From: S015-6 sp964384945
GTDB lineage: Bacteria; Desulfobacterota; DSWW01
Length of the DNA stretch: 64,000 nucleotides
Direction: 5' to 3'
Assembly (NCBI GenBank): GCA_964384945.1
Contig: CAYLMK010000019.1
Coordinates: 42,039 to 106,038 of the forward strand
Positions 1 through 8,791 of the stretch are shown in pieces; within the stretch, counting starts at the first letter, position 1; each line of letters opens with the position of its first letter. The notes under the pieces were generated by a model. That model made no database searches and had not been told where the DNA came from. It worked only from the letters and a program-made list of their open reading frames with translations. The translations under genes were made by a program, and so were the position numbers.

Positions 1-1211
1 CGCTGTTCGAGGAAGCCGGGGCCCGGTACTTCGTCCTGACGGCCAAGCATCACGATGGGTTCGCGTTGTGGCCGAGCGACGTATCGGGCCGCGATGCCGG
101 GGAAATGGGGCCCCGGCGGGACCTGATCGGTGAACTCTTCGACGCGGCTGCGCGGGCCGGAAATCGGGTCCGGCCGGGCCTCTACTACTCGATTCCCGAG
201 TTTTTCCCCTCGGCGCCGTGCCCGCTGCAGACCGAGATGCCATGGCCCGGGTGGGTCGTCACGGGGGGGTTGGGAGGCGCCGCGCTCTTCAACCCGTCCC
301 TGGAGAGCTTTTGCCTCGCCATCGCCCCGCGGCCTGAGGAGTGCCAGCCGTTCTACAAGGGGCCGCCTCGGAATCCCTTCACGCGCGAGGTAGTGCCCTA
401 TACCGGTTCGGTGCCCATGGAGGACTACGCAGCGGACCAGGTGCGACCCCAGATACGGGAGCTTGTCGAGCGCTACCGGCCGGGGGTGCTCTGGTGCGAC
501 ATCGGGGGTCCGGAGGGGTATTTCCGTGCCAACGAGTTCATCGCCTGGTACTACAACGAAGCGCGTCGCCTCGTCCCAGAGGGCGTCATCGTCAACGACC
601 GGTGCGGCGACGACACGACTCACCGGGACTACGTGACGGTTGAGGTCAACGCTGAGTACGTGCGCGGCGGGAGTTCGGCGGAAACACGGGGCGAGCTGAC
701 GGTGCCCCTTGGCTTCTCCTACTACTACGACCGGATGGACCGAGAGTCCGATTACCGAACCGTCGATGAGCTTGTCGACACGCTGGTGACGGCGGTCTCG
801 CGGAATCAGAACATGCTTCTCGGCGTCGGACCCATGTCGGACGGCATCATCCCGGAGATTCAGGCCGAGCGTCTGCGCGGCCTGGGCTCCTGGCTCCGCA
901 GGAACGGGGCCGCGATCTACGGCGCCCGCCCGTGGCGCGAGGCTCCGGAAGAAGGGCCCGTGCGATTCTCGGTCGGGGCGGATCAGGCCCTTTACATCAC
1001 CTCTCTGGAATGGCCCGGCGACCGGCTCGTTGTGGAAGCACCGGTGCCGGTGACCTCGGAGACCCGGATCGTGCTGATCGGCTCCGACCAGGCAGCGCTT
1101 GCGTACGAGTTCGACGGCTCCCGCCTCGTGATCGAGGTGCCTGCGCGGGAGACCGTCCGCGGAGACCACGCGTTTGTATTTCGCGTGACCGGCCTGGACG
1201 ATCTGCGGTAA
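1..1211 (+). CDS. Alpha-L-fucosidase (GH29), 5' end outside the window
   Basis: The reading frame is open from base 3, so the N-terminus lies upstream; the TTG at 66 is internal. The first visible residues, FVLTAKHHDGFALWPSD, are the conserved GH29 block near the active site. VLWCDIGGPEG supplies the probable catalytic nucleophile Asp (codon 498-500). NQNMLLGVGPMSDGIIP matches the family block that normally reads NLLLNVGP-DG-I, followed by the usual linker and a small C-terminal beta-sandwich. GH29 enzymes release alpha-linked fucose from glycans. No signal peptide can be judged. No neighbouring glycan gene is visible, so substrate and operon are unknown. Family assignment is firm. Confidence 0.88.
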   Translation, partial: LFEEAGARYFVLTAKHHDGFALWPSDVSGRDAGEMGPRRDLIGELFDAAARAGNRVRPGLYYSIPEFFPSAPCPLQTEMPWPGWVVTGGLGGAALFNPSLESFCLAIAPRPEECQPFYKGPPRNPFTREVVPYTGSVPMEDYAADQVRPQIRELVERYRPGVLWCDIGGPEGYFRANEFIAWYYNEARRLVPEGVIVNDRCGDDTTHRDYVTVEVNAEYVRGGSSAETRGELTVPLGFSYYYDRMDRESDYRTVDELVDTLVTAVSRNQNMLLGVGPMSDGIIPEIQAERLRGLGSWLRRNGAAIYGARPWREAPEEGPVRFSVGADQALYITSLEWPGDRLVVEAPVPVTSETRIVLIGSDQAALAYEFDGSRLVIEVPARETVRGDHAFVFRVTGLDDLR

Positions 1212-1390
1212 CCCTCTCGAACCGACACGCCTCCGAGGCGCGCCGCGGTGCCCGGGGGCCGAAGGGCGTTTTCCCTGCCCCCACCCTGAGCGCGCGCTGC
1301 GGGGTTCCGGCAGGCCAGGACAAAACGTGGCTTCTCCGCGCCGACTGCCTTGGGGCATACCCCGGAAGGCCGGGATCGTAGGCGCAACTG

Positions 1391-2284
1391 GTGATTCCGT
1401 CGAACGGGCGTCGGGTCCCCACCAGAATCCAGTATCCCGCTGATGCCGCCGCCGGCCCCGCGCTCTGCAGCGATCCGTTCCCGGTCGTCGTCTTTTCTCA
1501 CGGGAATCGGATGAGTCCGGACCTGTATGCGCCGCTCCTCGAGCACCTGGTGTCGCACGGCTACGTCGTCGCGGCTCCCTGGCACCCGGGCAGCAACACG
1601 CTCGATTCCTTTCCGCGACCGGACCCGCTGGCCGCCGCGGGCAGCGCGCTCGAGCGTCCCGTAGAGGTTAGCTTCGCCCTCGACGAGTTGCTCCGGATGA
1701 ACCAGGACCCGCACAGCCCGCTATTCGGCCTTGTGGACGGCACGCGGGCGGGAATATGCGGGCAATCCTTCGGCGGCTACACAACGCTTCTCGTGGCCGG
1801 CGCGGAGGTGGACGCGAACTTCGAGTTTACGATGGCCGGTGGGGCGCTCGGCGAGGCAGGCGGCGATACGGTGTCCACCGCCGACTACTGCGAGAGCATC
1901 GGCTGGGAAGAAGGGTCTCCCACCTGCGCCTTGCTCCGTGACGCACTCGCGGGATCCGGCCGTATGAGCCTACTCGATGACCGCTTCCGTGCTGCGGTGG
2001 CAATCACACCTCCCCTCTACGCGGCCTTCGGCGAAGAAGGCATTGCCGAGGTGTCCCGGCCGGTTCTCATTACTGCAGGCGGGCTGGACGAGCAGGTTGA
2101 TTACGAGTCCAATATCCTTCTGAACCGCGCCGGGTTTTTCCGGAGACTCGGTTACTTGAGTCCGACCACCATGGCCTGGGCCTCTGAGAATCTCGCTTTT
2201 CCTATGGACTCATGGACGCTCCAAGCATTGCATGCGGGCTCTCAATTTGGATCGGTGCGTCACTTGTGTTACACTGAAGAGTGA
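1391..2284 (+). CDS. Alpha/beta hydrolase (PAF-acetylhydrolase/dienelactone-hydrolase type), probably truncated at both ends
   Basis: The core is clear: PVVVFSHGNR is the oxyanion-strand region, GICGQSFGGY carries the nucleophile Ser (about residue 126 from the GTG), and ITAGGLDEQVDYE is the usual acid-residue strand. A TAG stop ends only 9 bases before the GTG start, and homologous proteins normally have a leader and a first strand before the GRRVPTRIQYPA segment, so the N-terminus seems lost. At the other end, the strand carrying the catalytic His (typically GAGHF) is missing: the last ~30 residues are encoded by and beyond a short repeat that recurs at 3371. I read it as a broken esterase/lipase-like gene, not a functional enzyme. 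The fold call is good; the substrate is unknown. Confidence 0.6.
   Translation: MIPSNGRRVPTRIQYPADAAAGPALCSDPFPVVVFSHGNRMSPDLYAPLLEHLVSHGYVVAAPWHPGSNTLDSFPRPDPLAAAGSALERPVEVSFALDELLRMNQDPHSPLFGLVDGTRAGICGQSFGGYTTLLVAGAEVDANFEFTMAGGALGEAGGDTVSTADYCESIGWEEGSPTCALLRDALAGSGRMSLLDDRFRAAVAITPPLYAAFGEEGIAEVSRPVLITAGGLDEQVDYESNILLNRAGFFRRLGYLSPTTMAWASENLAFPMDSWTLQALHAGSQFGSVRHLCYTEE
2180..2212 (+). repeat. Dispersed 33-bp repeat, copy 1
   Basis: The sequence begins GCCTCTGAGAATCTCG and ends TGGACTCA. It matches 31 of 33 bases with the copy at 3371-3403 (differences at an internal C/A and A/G). It supplies the abnormal C-terminal codons of the truncated hydrolase. Flanking bases are not similar, apart from a short GACGC just downstream of both copies. 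Confidence 0.75.
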
Positions 2285-2356
2285 CGGACATCTCGACCAT
2301 CGGGGATTCGCAACAGGAACCCCGTATCCGAAATGAAAAGAGAAGGGAAGACCGCC

Positions 2357-2584
2357 ATGCCCGCCAAGAACCCGCGTATCAATGTGGTCCTTGAGAAGTC
2401 TCTCTACCAAAGCGTTCGATCCCTCGCAAGGAAGGATCGAGTGTCCCTGTCCACAAAGGTGAGGGATCTGCTCAGGGATGCCATCGAAGTCGATGAAGAT
2501 CGTTGTCTCGTGTCGCTTGGAGAAAGAAGAGAAGCATCCTTCTCAAAGGACTCCAGCCTTTCCCACGAAGAGACCTGGTCCTAG
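2357..2584 (+). CDS. Ribbon-helix-helix (CopG/RelB-like) antitoxin
   Basis: This 75-residue protein has the expected beta-strand followed by two helices (PRINVVLEKSLYQSV, then LSTKVRDLLRDAIE), typical of DNA-binding antitoxins that repress their own operon and wrap the toxin with an acidic C-terminal tail. I prefer the ATG at 2357 because the conserved part starts MPAKNPRINVV and GGGAAG lies upstream; an in-frame ATG at 2333 would add eight residues. The toxin gene follows after 26 bases. Regulation is presumably autorepression, but no operator was identified. Confidence 0.75.
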   Translation: MPAKNPRINVVLEKSLYQSVRSLARKDRVSLSTKVRDLLRDAIEVDEDRCLVSLGERREASFSKDSSLSHEETWS

Positions 2585-2610
2585 GCGACCCCTTTTGGGG
2601 AGACAACCAG

Positions 2611-2892
2611 ATGCCTTACGGGCTGATCTATCACCCTGACGTCAAGAGAGTGGATCTGCCCAGGATCGACGAGAAGAACAGACAGATCATCAGAAGAGCC
2701 ATCGAAGTACGTTTGACCACGAACCCGGCATTGTACGGCAAGCCGCTGAGAAGAACCCTGAAGGGTTACTGGAAGCTGAGGGTTGGGGACTATCGCGTAG
2801 TCTTCAAGCCATCGGGCGAGGAAATCCTGATTCTCGCCGTCATCCATCGAAAGGACGTCTACAGCGAAGTTCTGCGGCGAGCCAATGGTTAG
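2611..2892 (+). CDS. RelE/ParE-superfamily toxin
   Basis: A 93-residue basic protein. The segment GKPLRRTLKGYWKLRVGDYR followed by VVFK and a late ILAVIHRKDVYSE is the hallmark of RelE-type mRNA interferases and their gyrase-poisoning ParE relatives. The open frame continues upstream, but the ATG at 2611 gives the canonical N-terminus (MPYGLIYHPDVKRVDLPRI) and the normal family length. It lies immediately downstream of the ribbon-helix-helix gene in the usual antitoxin-first order. Whether it is RelE-like (ribosome-dependent) or ParE-like cannot be decided by eye. Confidence 0.8.
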   Translation: MPYGLIYHPDVKRVDLPRIDEKNRQIIRRAIEVRLTTNPALYGKPLRRTLKGYWKLRVGDYRVVFKPSGEEILILAVIHRKDVYSEVLRRANG

Positions 2893-2948
2893 CCGGTTCC
2901 GGTCTCGCCAAACGTTGCACATCGCCCCTTGCCAAGGGATCTTCCTGT

Positions 2949-3137
2949 TTGAAATACAAGGAATGCGGATCGGAAAACGTGGGAGAACTCAACGCGGAGG
3001 AGACCAGCAACAACCACAGGGCCTATCTCAAGGGCGACGTCTTCCTGAGCCCCCGATTCTATCTGACCCCCGCGGCCATCGAGGTCTTTCATGACGCGCT
3101 CCAGAACATCGAGCTGCGCCTGACGCCCGCGGCCTGA
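2949..3137 (+). CDS. Small open frame, unknown, possibly a gene relic
   Basis: The 62-residue frame starts at TTG and begins KYKECGSENVGEL, which resembles half of a zinc ribbon. After its stop, a different frame continues with plausible protein sequence (LKRFTGKSVKEALLEIME), so a longer gene may have been broken by a frameshift near 3130. I do not recognise a family. It lies between the toxin gene and repeat copy 2, a region that looks degraded. Confidence 0.25.
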   Translation: MKYKECGSENVGELNAEETSNNHRAYLKGDVFLSPRFYLTPAAIEVFHDALQNIELRLTPAA

Positions 3138-3461
3138 AGCGATTCACGGGCAAGTCCGTAAAGGAGGCGCTCCTCGAGATCATGGAACCCTCCTCGCAAC
3201 ACTGCCCGGCCCGGAAAGGTGCGCCCGAAAACCCGCGGCTCGGCCCCTGCCCGCTCAGGACTCCGGCAACACCCTTCCGCTCGACTCGAAATGGACCCTT
3301 CCGTCGCTGGATTCTCCGCTCATCGAGCTCAGGGGATGCTTTGACCGGCCCTTTCTGGGCCGCTGAAAGGGCCTCTGAGAATCTCGATTTTCCTGTGGAC
3401 TCAAGACGCGGTCCCGGTCGACGGCCCTGTGTCTGTCTCGGCTCAGCCCACAGGGGCCCCG
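3138..3461. other. Intergenic stretch holding repeat copy 2
   Basis: No gene is convincing on either strand. It contains the second copy of the dispersed repeat and a possible frameshifted tail of the preceding small frame. The histidine kinase on the opposite strand ends at its right edge. No clear rho-independent terminator was seen. Confidence 0.5.
3371..3403 (+). repeat. Dispersed 33-bp repeat, copy 2
   Basis: Same orientation as, and 31/33 identical to, the copy at 2180-2212. Together the two copies bracket the tail of the truncated hydrolase, the toxin-antitoxin pair and the small relic frame, a segment of about 1.2 kb. Confidence 0.75.
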
Positions 3462-6400
3462 TTATACCCCTGCTGCGTGAGACGGCCGAGTTTCGTTCAG
3501 CACCTCTCGAACCGCGGCGGCCAAGCTCTCCATGGACAACGGTTTCATCAACGTCCGGTTGATCCCCAGGGATTCGGCCCTTTGCTGGTCCATGGATTCG
3601 CAGTACCCCGTGCAGAGAATGATGGGGATGTCCCTCCGGACGCGCCTGATTTCCTCGGCAAGGCGGAACCCTGTCATTTGGGGCATGGTCTTGTCCGTTA
3701 TGACTAGGTGGAAGGCTTCCGGGCGAGCACGAAATGTCTCCAGGGCTTCCAGGGAGCCGCTGCAGGGTTCAACCCGGTACCCGAGCGTTTCGAGCATCTC
3801 CTTGCCGAGTGTACTCAGGGTGGTTTCGTCATCGACAAACAGGATCCGCTCCATGCCGTACGGTAACGCATTCGGCGTCTCTGCGTCGCGGCTCGCCTTC
3901 TCCTCCCGGATGCGGGGGAGAAGCACCTGAAAGAGGGTGCCTCGACCCGGTTCGCTATGGACCCGGATGGCGCCCCCGTGACTTTTGACGATGCCGTGAA
4001 CAACGGCCAGGCCCATGCCGGTTCCTTCCCGGGGGCCCTTGGTCGTGAAAAAGGGCTCGAAGATGCGTTCCAGGACCTGAGGCTCCATGCCGACTCCCGT
4101 ATCACTTACCTCGAGGCTGAGATAAGGGCCCGGCTTCAAGTCCGGGAACGCCGCTGCCTCCGGTGCTCCGAGATCGAAGGGTCTCAGGGAAATGCCCAGG
4201 ATCCCCCCCTTCTCCTGCATGGCGTGGTGCGCGTTCGTACACAGGTTCATGACCAGCTGATGCATCTGCGTCGGGTCCGCGGCGATGAACCGGCCCGAGG
4301 CCTGCAAGTCCTGGCGGATCTCGACGGTCGTGGGCAAGGAGGCCCGAAGGAGCTTGAGGGCCTCTTTGACGATCGGTTGCGGTTCCACCGGCTTTCGCTC
4401 GGCCTCGGTCCTGCGACTGAATGCGAGGATCTGCTGCACCAGGTCCTTCGCCCTTCGACTGGCCTTCAGGACCTCGAGGATGTTCTTCTTTCCTTCTGTT
4501 CCATCGGGCAAGGCCATGACAGCAAGCTCGGAAAAGCCCATGATGGCCGCCAGGATGTTGTTGAAATCGTGGGCGATGCCCCCGGCGAGCGTGCCGATCG
4601 CCTCGAGCTTCTGCAGTTGCCGCAATTGGACCTCGAGCATGGCCTTTTCCTTTTCCGCCTGCTTCCGATCCGTCACATCCCGAACGATGCCCCGGAAGCC
4701 AGCCGGCTGGCCCGACGGGCCCCGCACGAGCGAGGTGGACAACTCGATGTATCTCGTGCTTCCGCCCTTCGTAACCATCTCATAGTCGCTTGCCTCGGCG
4801 GGCTGCCCGGTTGCATAAACTTCATGGAAGACTTCATACAGCCTTCGGGCCGTATTCGGGGTGGCGTAGGCCCGGTAGTTCATGCCCAGCAGCTCCCTCC
4901 GCGGGTAGCCGGAGATCCTGCAGAGCGAGTCGTTGAAGAAGGAGAAATTCCCGGCAAGATCGACCTCGAAATAGGCCTCCTCGATGGTCTCGAGTATGTT
5001 TCTGTATTTCTCCTCGCTTTCCCGGAGCCGCCGAAAAGACCTGGCATTGATCAGGCTGACGGCGGCCTGCGAGGCGACGCCCCGGAGTAGGCTCAAGTCG
5101 CTCTGGGTGGGCAGGCGATTTCCATCCGTGTTGCCGACCGCCACGAGCCCCAGGACTTCCTCCTGATAGAGGATGGGCACGGCCAGGAGGGATTGGACCC
5201 CCATCCGCCTTCCCAACGCTTCAGCTTCTTCTGCGACCGACGCTTGCAGGGGGAAGACCTCTTGTCCGGAGGCAGTGAGCGGTCGGTCGGCGACCCAGGC
5301 CCAGGACTCGAGGGAAGGGATGCTCGAAAGATTCAAATCGAAATCGTCGCCGTTTCTGTTCGACTCCCCGTCGGATCCGTATTCAGCTACGCAGGCCAAG
5401 GGGCCCTCGCTTCCCTGTTTCAGAAGAATCATGCCCCGGGAGTAGCCCATCCGCCTCTCCATGATTTCCGCGATGATCTTAACAAGCTGTTCTGCGTCCA
5501 GAATCCTCGAAGTGGCCTGGCCGATTTCCTGTATGAGAAGGGTGTTGTTGTATCGTTCACTGATCCCTTCGATGTGCTCCCTGGCCGTGTCGCCCTGCGA
5601 TTCGATCAATCGGATGAGTTCGCCTCTCGCCAGCACGTGGGAATAGGAGGAGAGCCCGGCAACGAGGACGGCGAGGACAAGGGAGACGGCCAGCCCGCCT
5701 GCGAGGGGCAATGCGGCGAAGGCCGCAAGGCAAATCGGGAGGCCGAGAAGAAAGGTGCGATTACGAATCGTCTTCCAGCGGAGGGAAGGCGTACGCTCCC
5801 AGCGGATGACGTATCGGCAGTGCTTGTCCCCCCTGTGAAAGCATTCCGGATGTTCCACCTCAGGGAAACGATTGGTGAGGACCTTCCCCAGGGCCTCGAA
5901 AAAGCCCATTCTGTTCTTGCACTGATAGAGCTTCTCCGGTATTCCCTCGATGGGCCTGGAGAGAATCTCCACCTGGGTCGGTCCGAGCCTTCTCGCTTTG
6001 ACCTCGGCCCCTCGGCTCAGGAGAGGGTAGATCTTCGCGATCAACCGGTACCCGGAAGCTAGACTGGTAAGTCCGAGGGCAACTTGCTTGGCGGCCCCCA
6101 GACCCCTCGCGGACGCCGCAAACCTTCCGGCCTCTCTTGCAGCGTCCGGGTCGCCGGTGAGTTCGAGCAGCTTCTCTTGAAACCGGTCCACCTGCCGCTG
6201 GCTGAACCAGTGGGCCTGGTCCTCCACCTCGAAGGGCGTCATCCCCGCATACCGGAGAAGGGACTCGGCGTTAACGAGCGGATGCTTATCCTTGAGGTAC
6301 TCCAGGTAGGTCTTGATGATCCGGCTGTTGAAAACCGGAGAAAGGTCGTTCATGGATGCAAGTCCGGAGATGGGTTGACCCGGCCCGGCTGCTGCGAGCC

Positions 6401-6482
6401 CCGGGGCTATAGAAGGAGGATCGTCCTCGTTCGCGATAAGCTTTATACTCCTCGCATCATCTCCGGCGAATCCCGGGGGCAT
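3462..6482 (-). CDS. Hybrid sensor histidine kinase with V4R-like sensor, GAF, PAS and receiver domains
   Basis: The 1006-residue protein reads in order: N-terminal ligand-binding region (about 45-225) ending in ECFHRGDKHCRYVI, the Cys-containing signature of 4-vinyl-reductase (V4R) small-molecule sensors; a hydrophobic hairpin (about 240-285) that should anchor it in the membrane; GAF (about 315-490); PAS (about 500-620); HisKA with the phospho-accepting His in GGIAHDFNN; HATPase with DTGVGM and GTGMGLAVV; and a C-terminal receiver whose phospho-acceptor is Asp in VITDKTMP. The start is fixed by a near-perfect ribosome site (GGAGGTGA, six bases before ATG). A second ATG 43 codons in, before NDLSPVF, is possible. 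No response regulator or output gene is adjacent, so it is an orphan; its proximity to Block A makes a hydrophobic ligand possible but unproven. Confidence 0.9.
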   Translation of the reverse strand: MPPGFAGDDARSIKLIANEDDPPSIAPGLAAAGPGQPISGLASMNDLSPVFNSRIIKTYLEYLKDKHPLVNAESLLRYAGMTPFEVEDQAHWFSQRQVDRFQEKLLELTGDPDAAREAGRFAASARGLGAAKQVALGLTSLASGYRLIAKIYPLLSRGAEVKARRLGPTQVEILSRPIEGIPEKLYQCKNRMGFFEALGKVLTNRFPEVEHPECFHRGDKHCRYVIRWERTPSLRWKTIRNRTFLLGLPICLAAFAALPLAGGLAVSLVLAVLVAGLSSYSHVLARGELIRLIESQGDTAREHIEGISERYNNTLLIQEIGQATSRILDAEQLVKIIAEIMERRMGYSRGMILLKQGSEGPLACVAEYGSDGESNRNGDDFDLNLSSIPSLESWAWVADRPLTASGQEVFPLQASVAEEAEALGRRMGVQSLLAVPILYQEEVLGLVAVGNTDGNRLPTQSDLSLLRGVASQAAVSLINARSFRRLRESEEKYRNILETIEEAYFEVDLAGNFSFFNDSLCRISGYPRRELLGMNYRAYATPNTARRLYEVFHEVYATGQPAEASDYEMVTKGGSTRYIELSTSLVRGPSGQPAGFRGIVRDVTDRKQAEKEKAMLEVQLRQLQKLEAIGTLAGGIAHDFNNILAAIMGFSELAVMALPDGTEGKKNILEVLKASRRAKDLVQQILAFSRRTEAERKPVEPQPIVKEALKLLRASLPTTVEIRQDLQASGRFIAADPTQMHQLVMNLCTNAHHAMQEKGGILGISLRPFDLGAPEAAAFPDLKPGPYLSLEVSDTGVGMEPQVLERIFEPFFTTKGPREGTGMGLAVVHGIVKSHGGAIRVHSEPGRGTLFQVLLPRIREEKASRDAETPNALPYGMERILFVDDETTLSTLGKEMLETLGYRVEPCSGSLEALETFRARPEAFHLVITDKTMPQMTGFRLAEEIRRVRRDIPIILCTGYCESMDQQRAESLGINRTLMKPLSMESLAAAVREVLNETRPSHAAGV

Positions 6483-6659
6483 GGGTTCACCTCCGGGGGG
6501 TGGGTGGGTGTTCGACCACCCCAGGAAAACCGGGGCCGGTCTGGATTCAGGAGGCCAAAGCCGATCTGGGCATCGGCAATATCCCGACGGAAGAGTTTCA
6601 ATCCGACGCGGCAGATACGGAATCCCGGGATAAACGTCTTCTTTGACTTTACAGAAATC

Positions 6660-8474
6660 TCATACCCTAGTGGCCGGCTCAAAGGACATGACGGCTTCTC
6701 CTCGGTCCCCTAGGCTCCAGTTGATGAATCTAAGCCATCCCGCATTGTCCGTCCGTGGATACTCAAGCCGCCTGTGCGAATAGCGGGTCTCCGTGCGGAC
6801 CAGCGAGGCCTTGAAGTAGAGGTCGGCCAGTTGCACCATGTTTTCCAACTCGTGCGCCTTCACGAGGTCATGAGGATTCGAGGCGGATAGCGTCGGGAGA
6901 TCGGTTTCCCGGAAGGAGACCAACTCCCGAAGCCCCTGTTTCAGACTCTCGTCGGTCTTGCGCAGGCCGATTCCCGGTTTGAACATGATCCCTTGGAACT
7001 TCTTCATCAATTCCCAGTAGCTCCGCCCCTCGGGTCTTCGCAGGTGGGCTGTGGCCCGTTCCAGCGCCTCCCTCACGCGATCGGAGTCCAGCGCGGGCGC
7101 AGGCGCACCTTTTACGTATTTCGCCGATGCGATGCCGACCTTCTCGCCCGACCACATGCCCCGGGCCGACGAGGCCCCCTTGAAGGTGCACATGTCCATG
7201 GACTGGCTCAGGCTCGCTGCGAAGAGCCCCTCGATCTCCTCACTCATGAGATCGTCGTTCGTCCGTATGCATCCCTGCAGACCGTAGTAAAGCACGATAT
7301 GGCTCTGGGGACGGGCTGTGATGGGCTGCCCGATTTCCCGCAAGCGATTGTAGTTCAATGCCTGCCAGGTGTTGAGGGGACTGAAGTTCTCAAGGAACGT
7401 CGGAAAGAAATACTTGTAGAGAATAGTCGTAAGGTCGAGATAGATGGGAGCATTCCCTTTTGCCCACTCATCGGCCATGGCGAAGGCGATCTTGTTGAAC
7501 GAGCTGTTCGTTCCGTTCTTCGGATCATAGTCCCACATGAAGTCCCTGCCCTTTTCATTGATGAATCGGACCCCCAGGGCACCTGCCAGATGCCCGCCTT
7601 CAATGTTGTAGTCTCTTGCAACGACATCGAAATTCAGGAACTCCAGATTCTGCAGTCGGCCGCCCGCCCGGTAGGCAAGGCCGTAGCCGTCCCCGCTGTG
7701 GTGCGCACTCACATTGAACCCCGGGCCGAAGGTACACGAACCCGTGGCAAGAACAACGGCCGGAGTCTTGAAGACGACGCGATTTCCGGTCACGCGATGA
7801 ACGCCCACCGCACCAGTGACCCGCCCGTCCAGGGTCAAGAGGTCCGTGATCATCGTCTTGGAATAGTGGTCGGCCGCCCCTTGCGCCTCCATCCTGTCGA
7901 GAAGGCATTGGATCAGGGCCCTTCCACAGGACCACTCCCTGTATCTCGGGTTTATGCTCATCTTGTTGTGTCGGTTTCCGTCCGAGGCAAACCGTCCCCC
8001 GAAGGGGGGCACGCCATCATATTCGAGGCCCCATTTTCTCCATTTGTTCATCCGCCTCTGAGAGGTCTGCAACATGTCGCGCAACATTCCGATGTGCGCC
8101 AGGCCGGCGCTGTATTCCAGATACTCTTTTTCGCATGCATCCAGGTCGTCGCCGTCGAGCCAGTACAGCGTGCCGCCCAGGATCATGGCCGAACCGGAGG
8201 AGATCCCGACCGCGCCCTTGTCCACGACGGCGATTCGCCTGACCCCCTCATCGGCTGCCGTCACGGCCGCCCAGAGTCCTCCCAGCCCTGTACCGACGAT
8301 CACCAGATCCGTCTCCACCGTCTCTCCGTCCTCATACGGCTTGGACTTGAGGAGTTCCACCTTCGGCACGGGGGGCTTGACCGCCCCGGCCGACTTCACA
8401 AGAGGGGGCACCACCAAAGAGACGCCTGCAACTCCCGCCAGTTTGAGCATAACGCGACGTGATAATTCATTCAT
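6660..8474 (-). CDS. Tat-exported FAD-dependent oxidoreductase (fumarate reductase/3-ketosteroid dehydrogenase superfamily)
   Basis: The first residues, NELSRRVMLKLAGVAG, form a twin-arginine (RR-x-x-L-K) signal followed by a hydrophobic stretch, so the ~604-residue enzyme probably works in the periplasm. The dinucleotide-binding motif is DLVIVGTGLGGLWAA, and the FAD_binding_2 core (AVVLATGSCTFGPG, then NEKGRDFMWDYD) is that of fumarate reductases, 3-ketosteroid dehydrogenases and AprA-like proteins. I chose the ATG at 8474, with GGAGGG upstream, over the longer frame because it exposes the Tat signal and overlaps the ferredoxin stop by eight bases, implying translational coupling. The ferredoxin and a four-helix membrane protein precede it in the operon, suggesting one membrane-linked redox unit. 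Substrate unknown. Confidence 0.85.
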   Translation of the reverse strand: MNELSRRVMLKLAGVAGVSLVVPPLVKSAGAVKPPVPKVELLKSKPYEDGETVETDLVIVGTGLGGLWAAVTAADEGVRRIAVVDKGAVGISSGSAMILGGTLYWLDGDDLDACEKEYLEYSAGLAHIGMLRDMLQTSQRRMNKWRKWGLEYDGVPPFGGRFASDGNRHNKMSINPRYREWSCGRALIQCLLDRMEAQGAADHYSKTMITDLLTLDGRVTGAVGVHRVTGNRVVFKTPAVVLATGSCTFGPGFNVSAHHSGDGYGLAYRAGGRLQNLEFLNFDVVARDYNIEGGHLAGALGVRFINEKGRDFMWDYDPKNGTNSSFNKIAFAMADEWAKGNAPIYLDLTTILYKYFFPTFLENFSPLNTWQALNYNRLREIGQPITARPQSHIVLYYGLQGCIRTNDDLMSEEIEGLFAASLSQSMDMCTFKGASSARGMWSGEKVGIASAKYVKGAPAPALDSDRVREALERATAHLRRPEGRSYWELMKKFQGIMFKPGIGLRKTDESLKQGLRELVSFRETDLPTLSASNPHDLVKAHELENMVQLADLYFKASLVRTETRYSHRRLEYPRTDNAGWLRFINWSLGDRGEAVMSFEPATRV

Positions 8475-8760
8475 TGAGCCGCCCTCCGCTCGAGCTGGTC
8501 CGTTTGCCGTTCCGCCCCTCGGGCCGTTCCCCATACTCCCAGTGGCAGGGCCACATCCGAGGCGCATACCGATGCGGGTGAACCCAAATGGCCAGGCCGG
8601 GGCAGTTGATCTCGCAAGTGTAACAGCTCTGGCAGTCCTCCGGGTATGCGATAAAGGCCTTCCCCGTGCTCTCGTTCATGCGCCAGACGTCCCGCGTGCA
8701 GTATTCGACACATGCACCGCATCCGACGCACTTGAGCGGATCGTACCTTTGCACGGTCAT
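8467..8760 (-). CDS. Two-cluster [4Fe-4S] ferredoxin-like electron-transfer protein
   Basis: The 97-residue protein has two complete cluster motifs, CVGCGACVEYC and CQSCYTCEINCPG, spaced as in AprB-type ferredoxins, then a Pro/Arg-rich tail. The ribosome site AAGGAGGTGA is the strongest in the operon. Its stop codon overlaps the start of the flavoprotein gene, so the two are likely made in equal amounts, as AprB is with AprA. It has no export signal of its own, so if the flavoprotein is periplasmic this subunit either travels with it or faces the cytoplasm; the sequence cannot settle this. Confidence 0.85.
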   Translation of the reverse strand: MTVQRYDPLKCVGCGACVEYCTRDVWRMNESTGKAFIAYPEDCQSCYTCEINCPGLAIWVHPHRYAPRMWPCHWEYGERPEGRNGKRTSSSGGRLNE

Positions 8761-8791
8761 TGGCTTTCACCTCCTTCCTCGCAGAGCCGAC

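Noticed and set aside
6351..6353. Internal ATG as the true start of the histidine kinase
   Set aside because: No ribosome-binding sequence precedes it, whereas the outer ATG has GGAGGTGA at ideal spacing.
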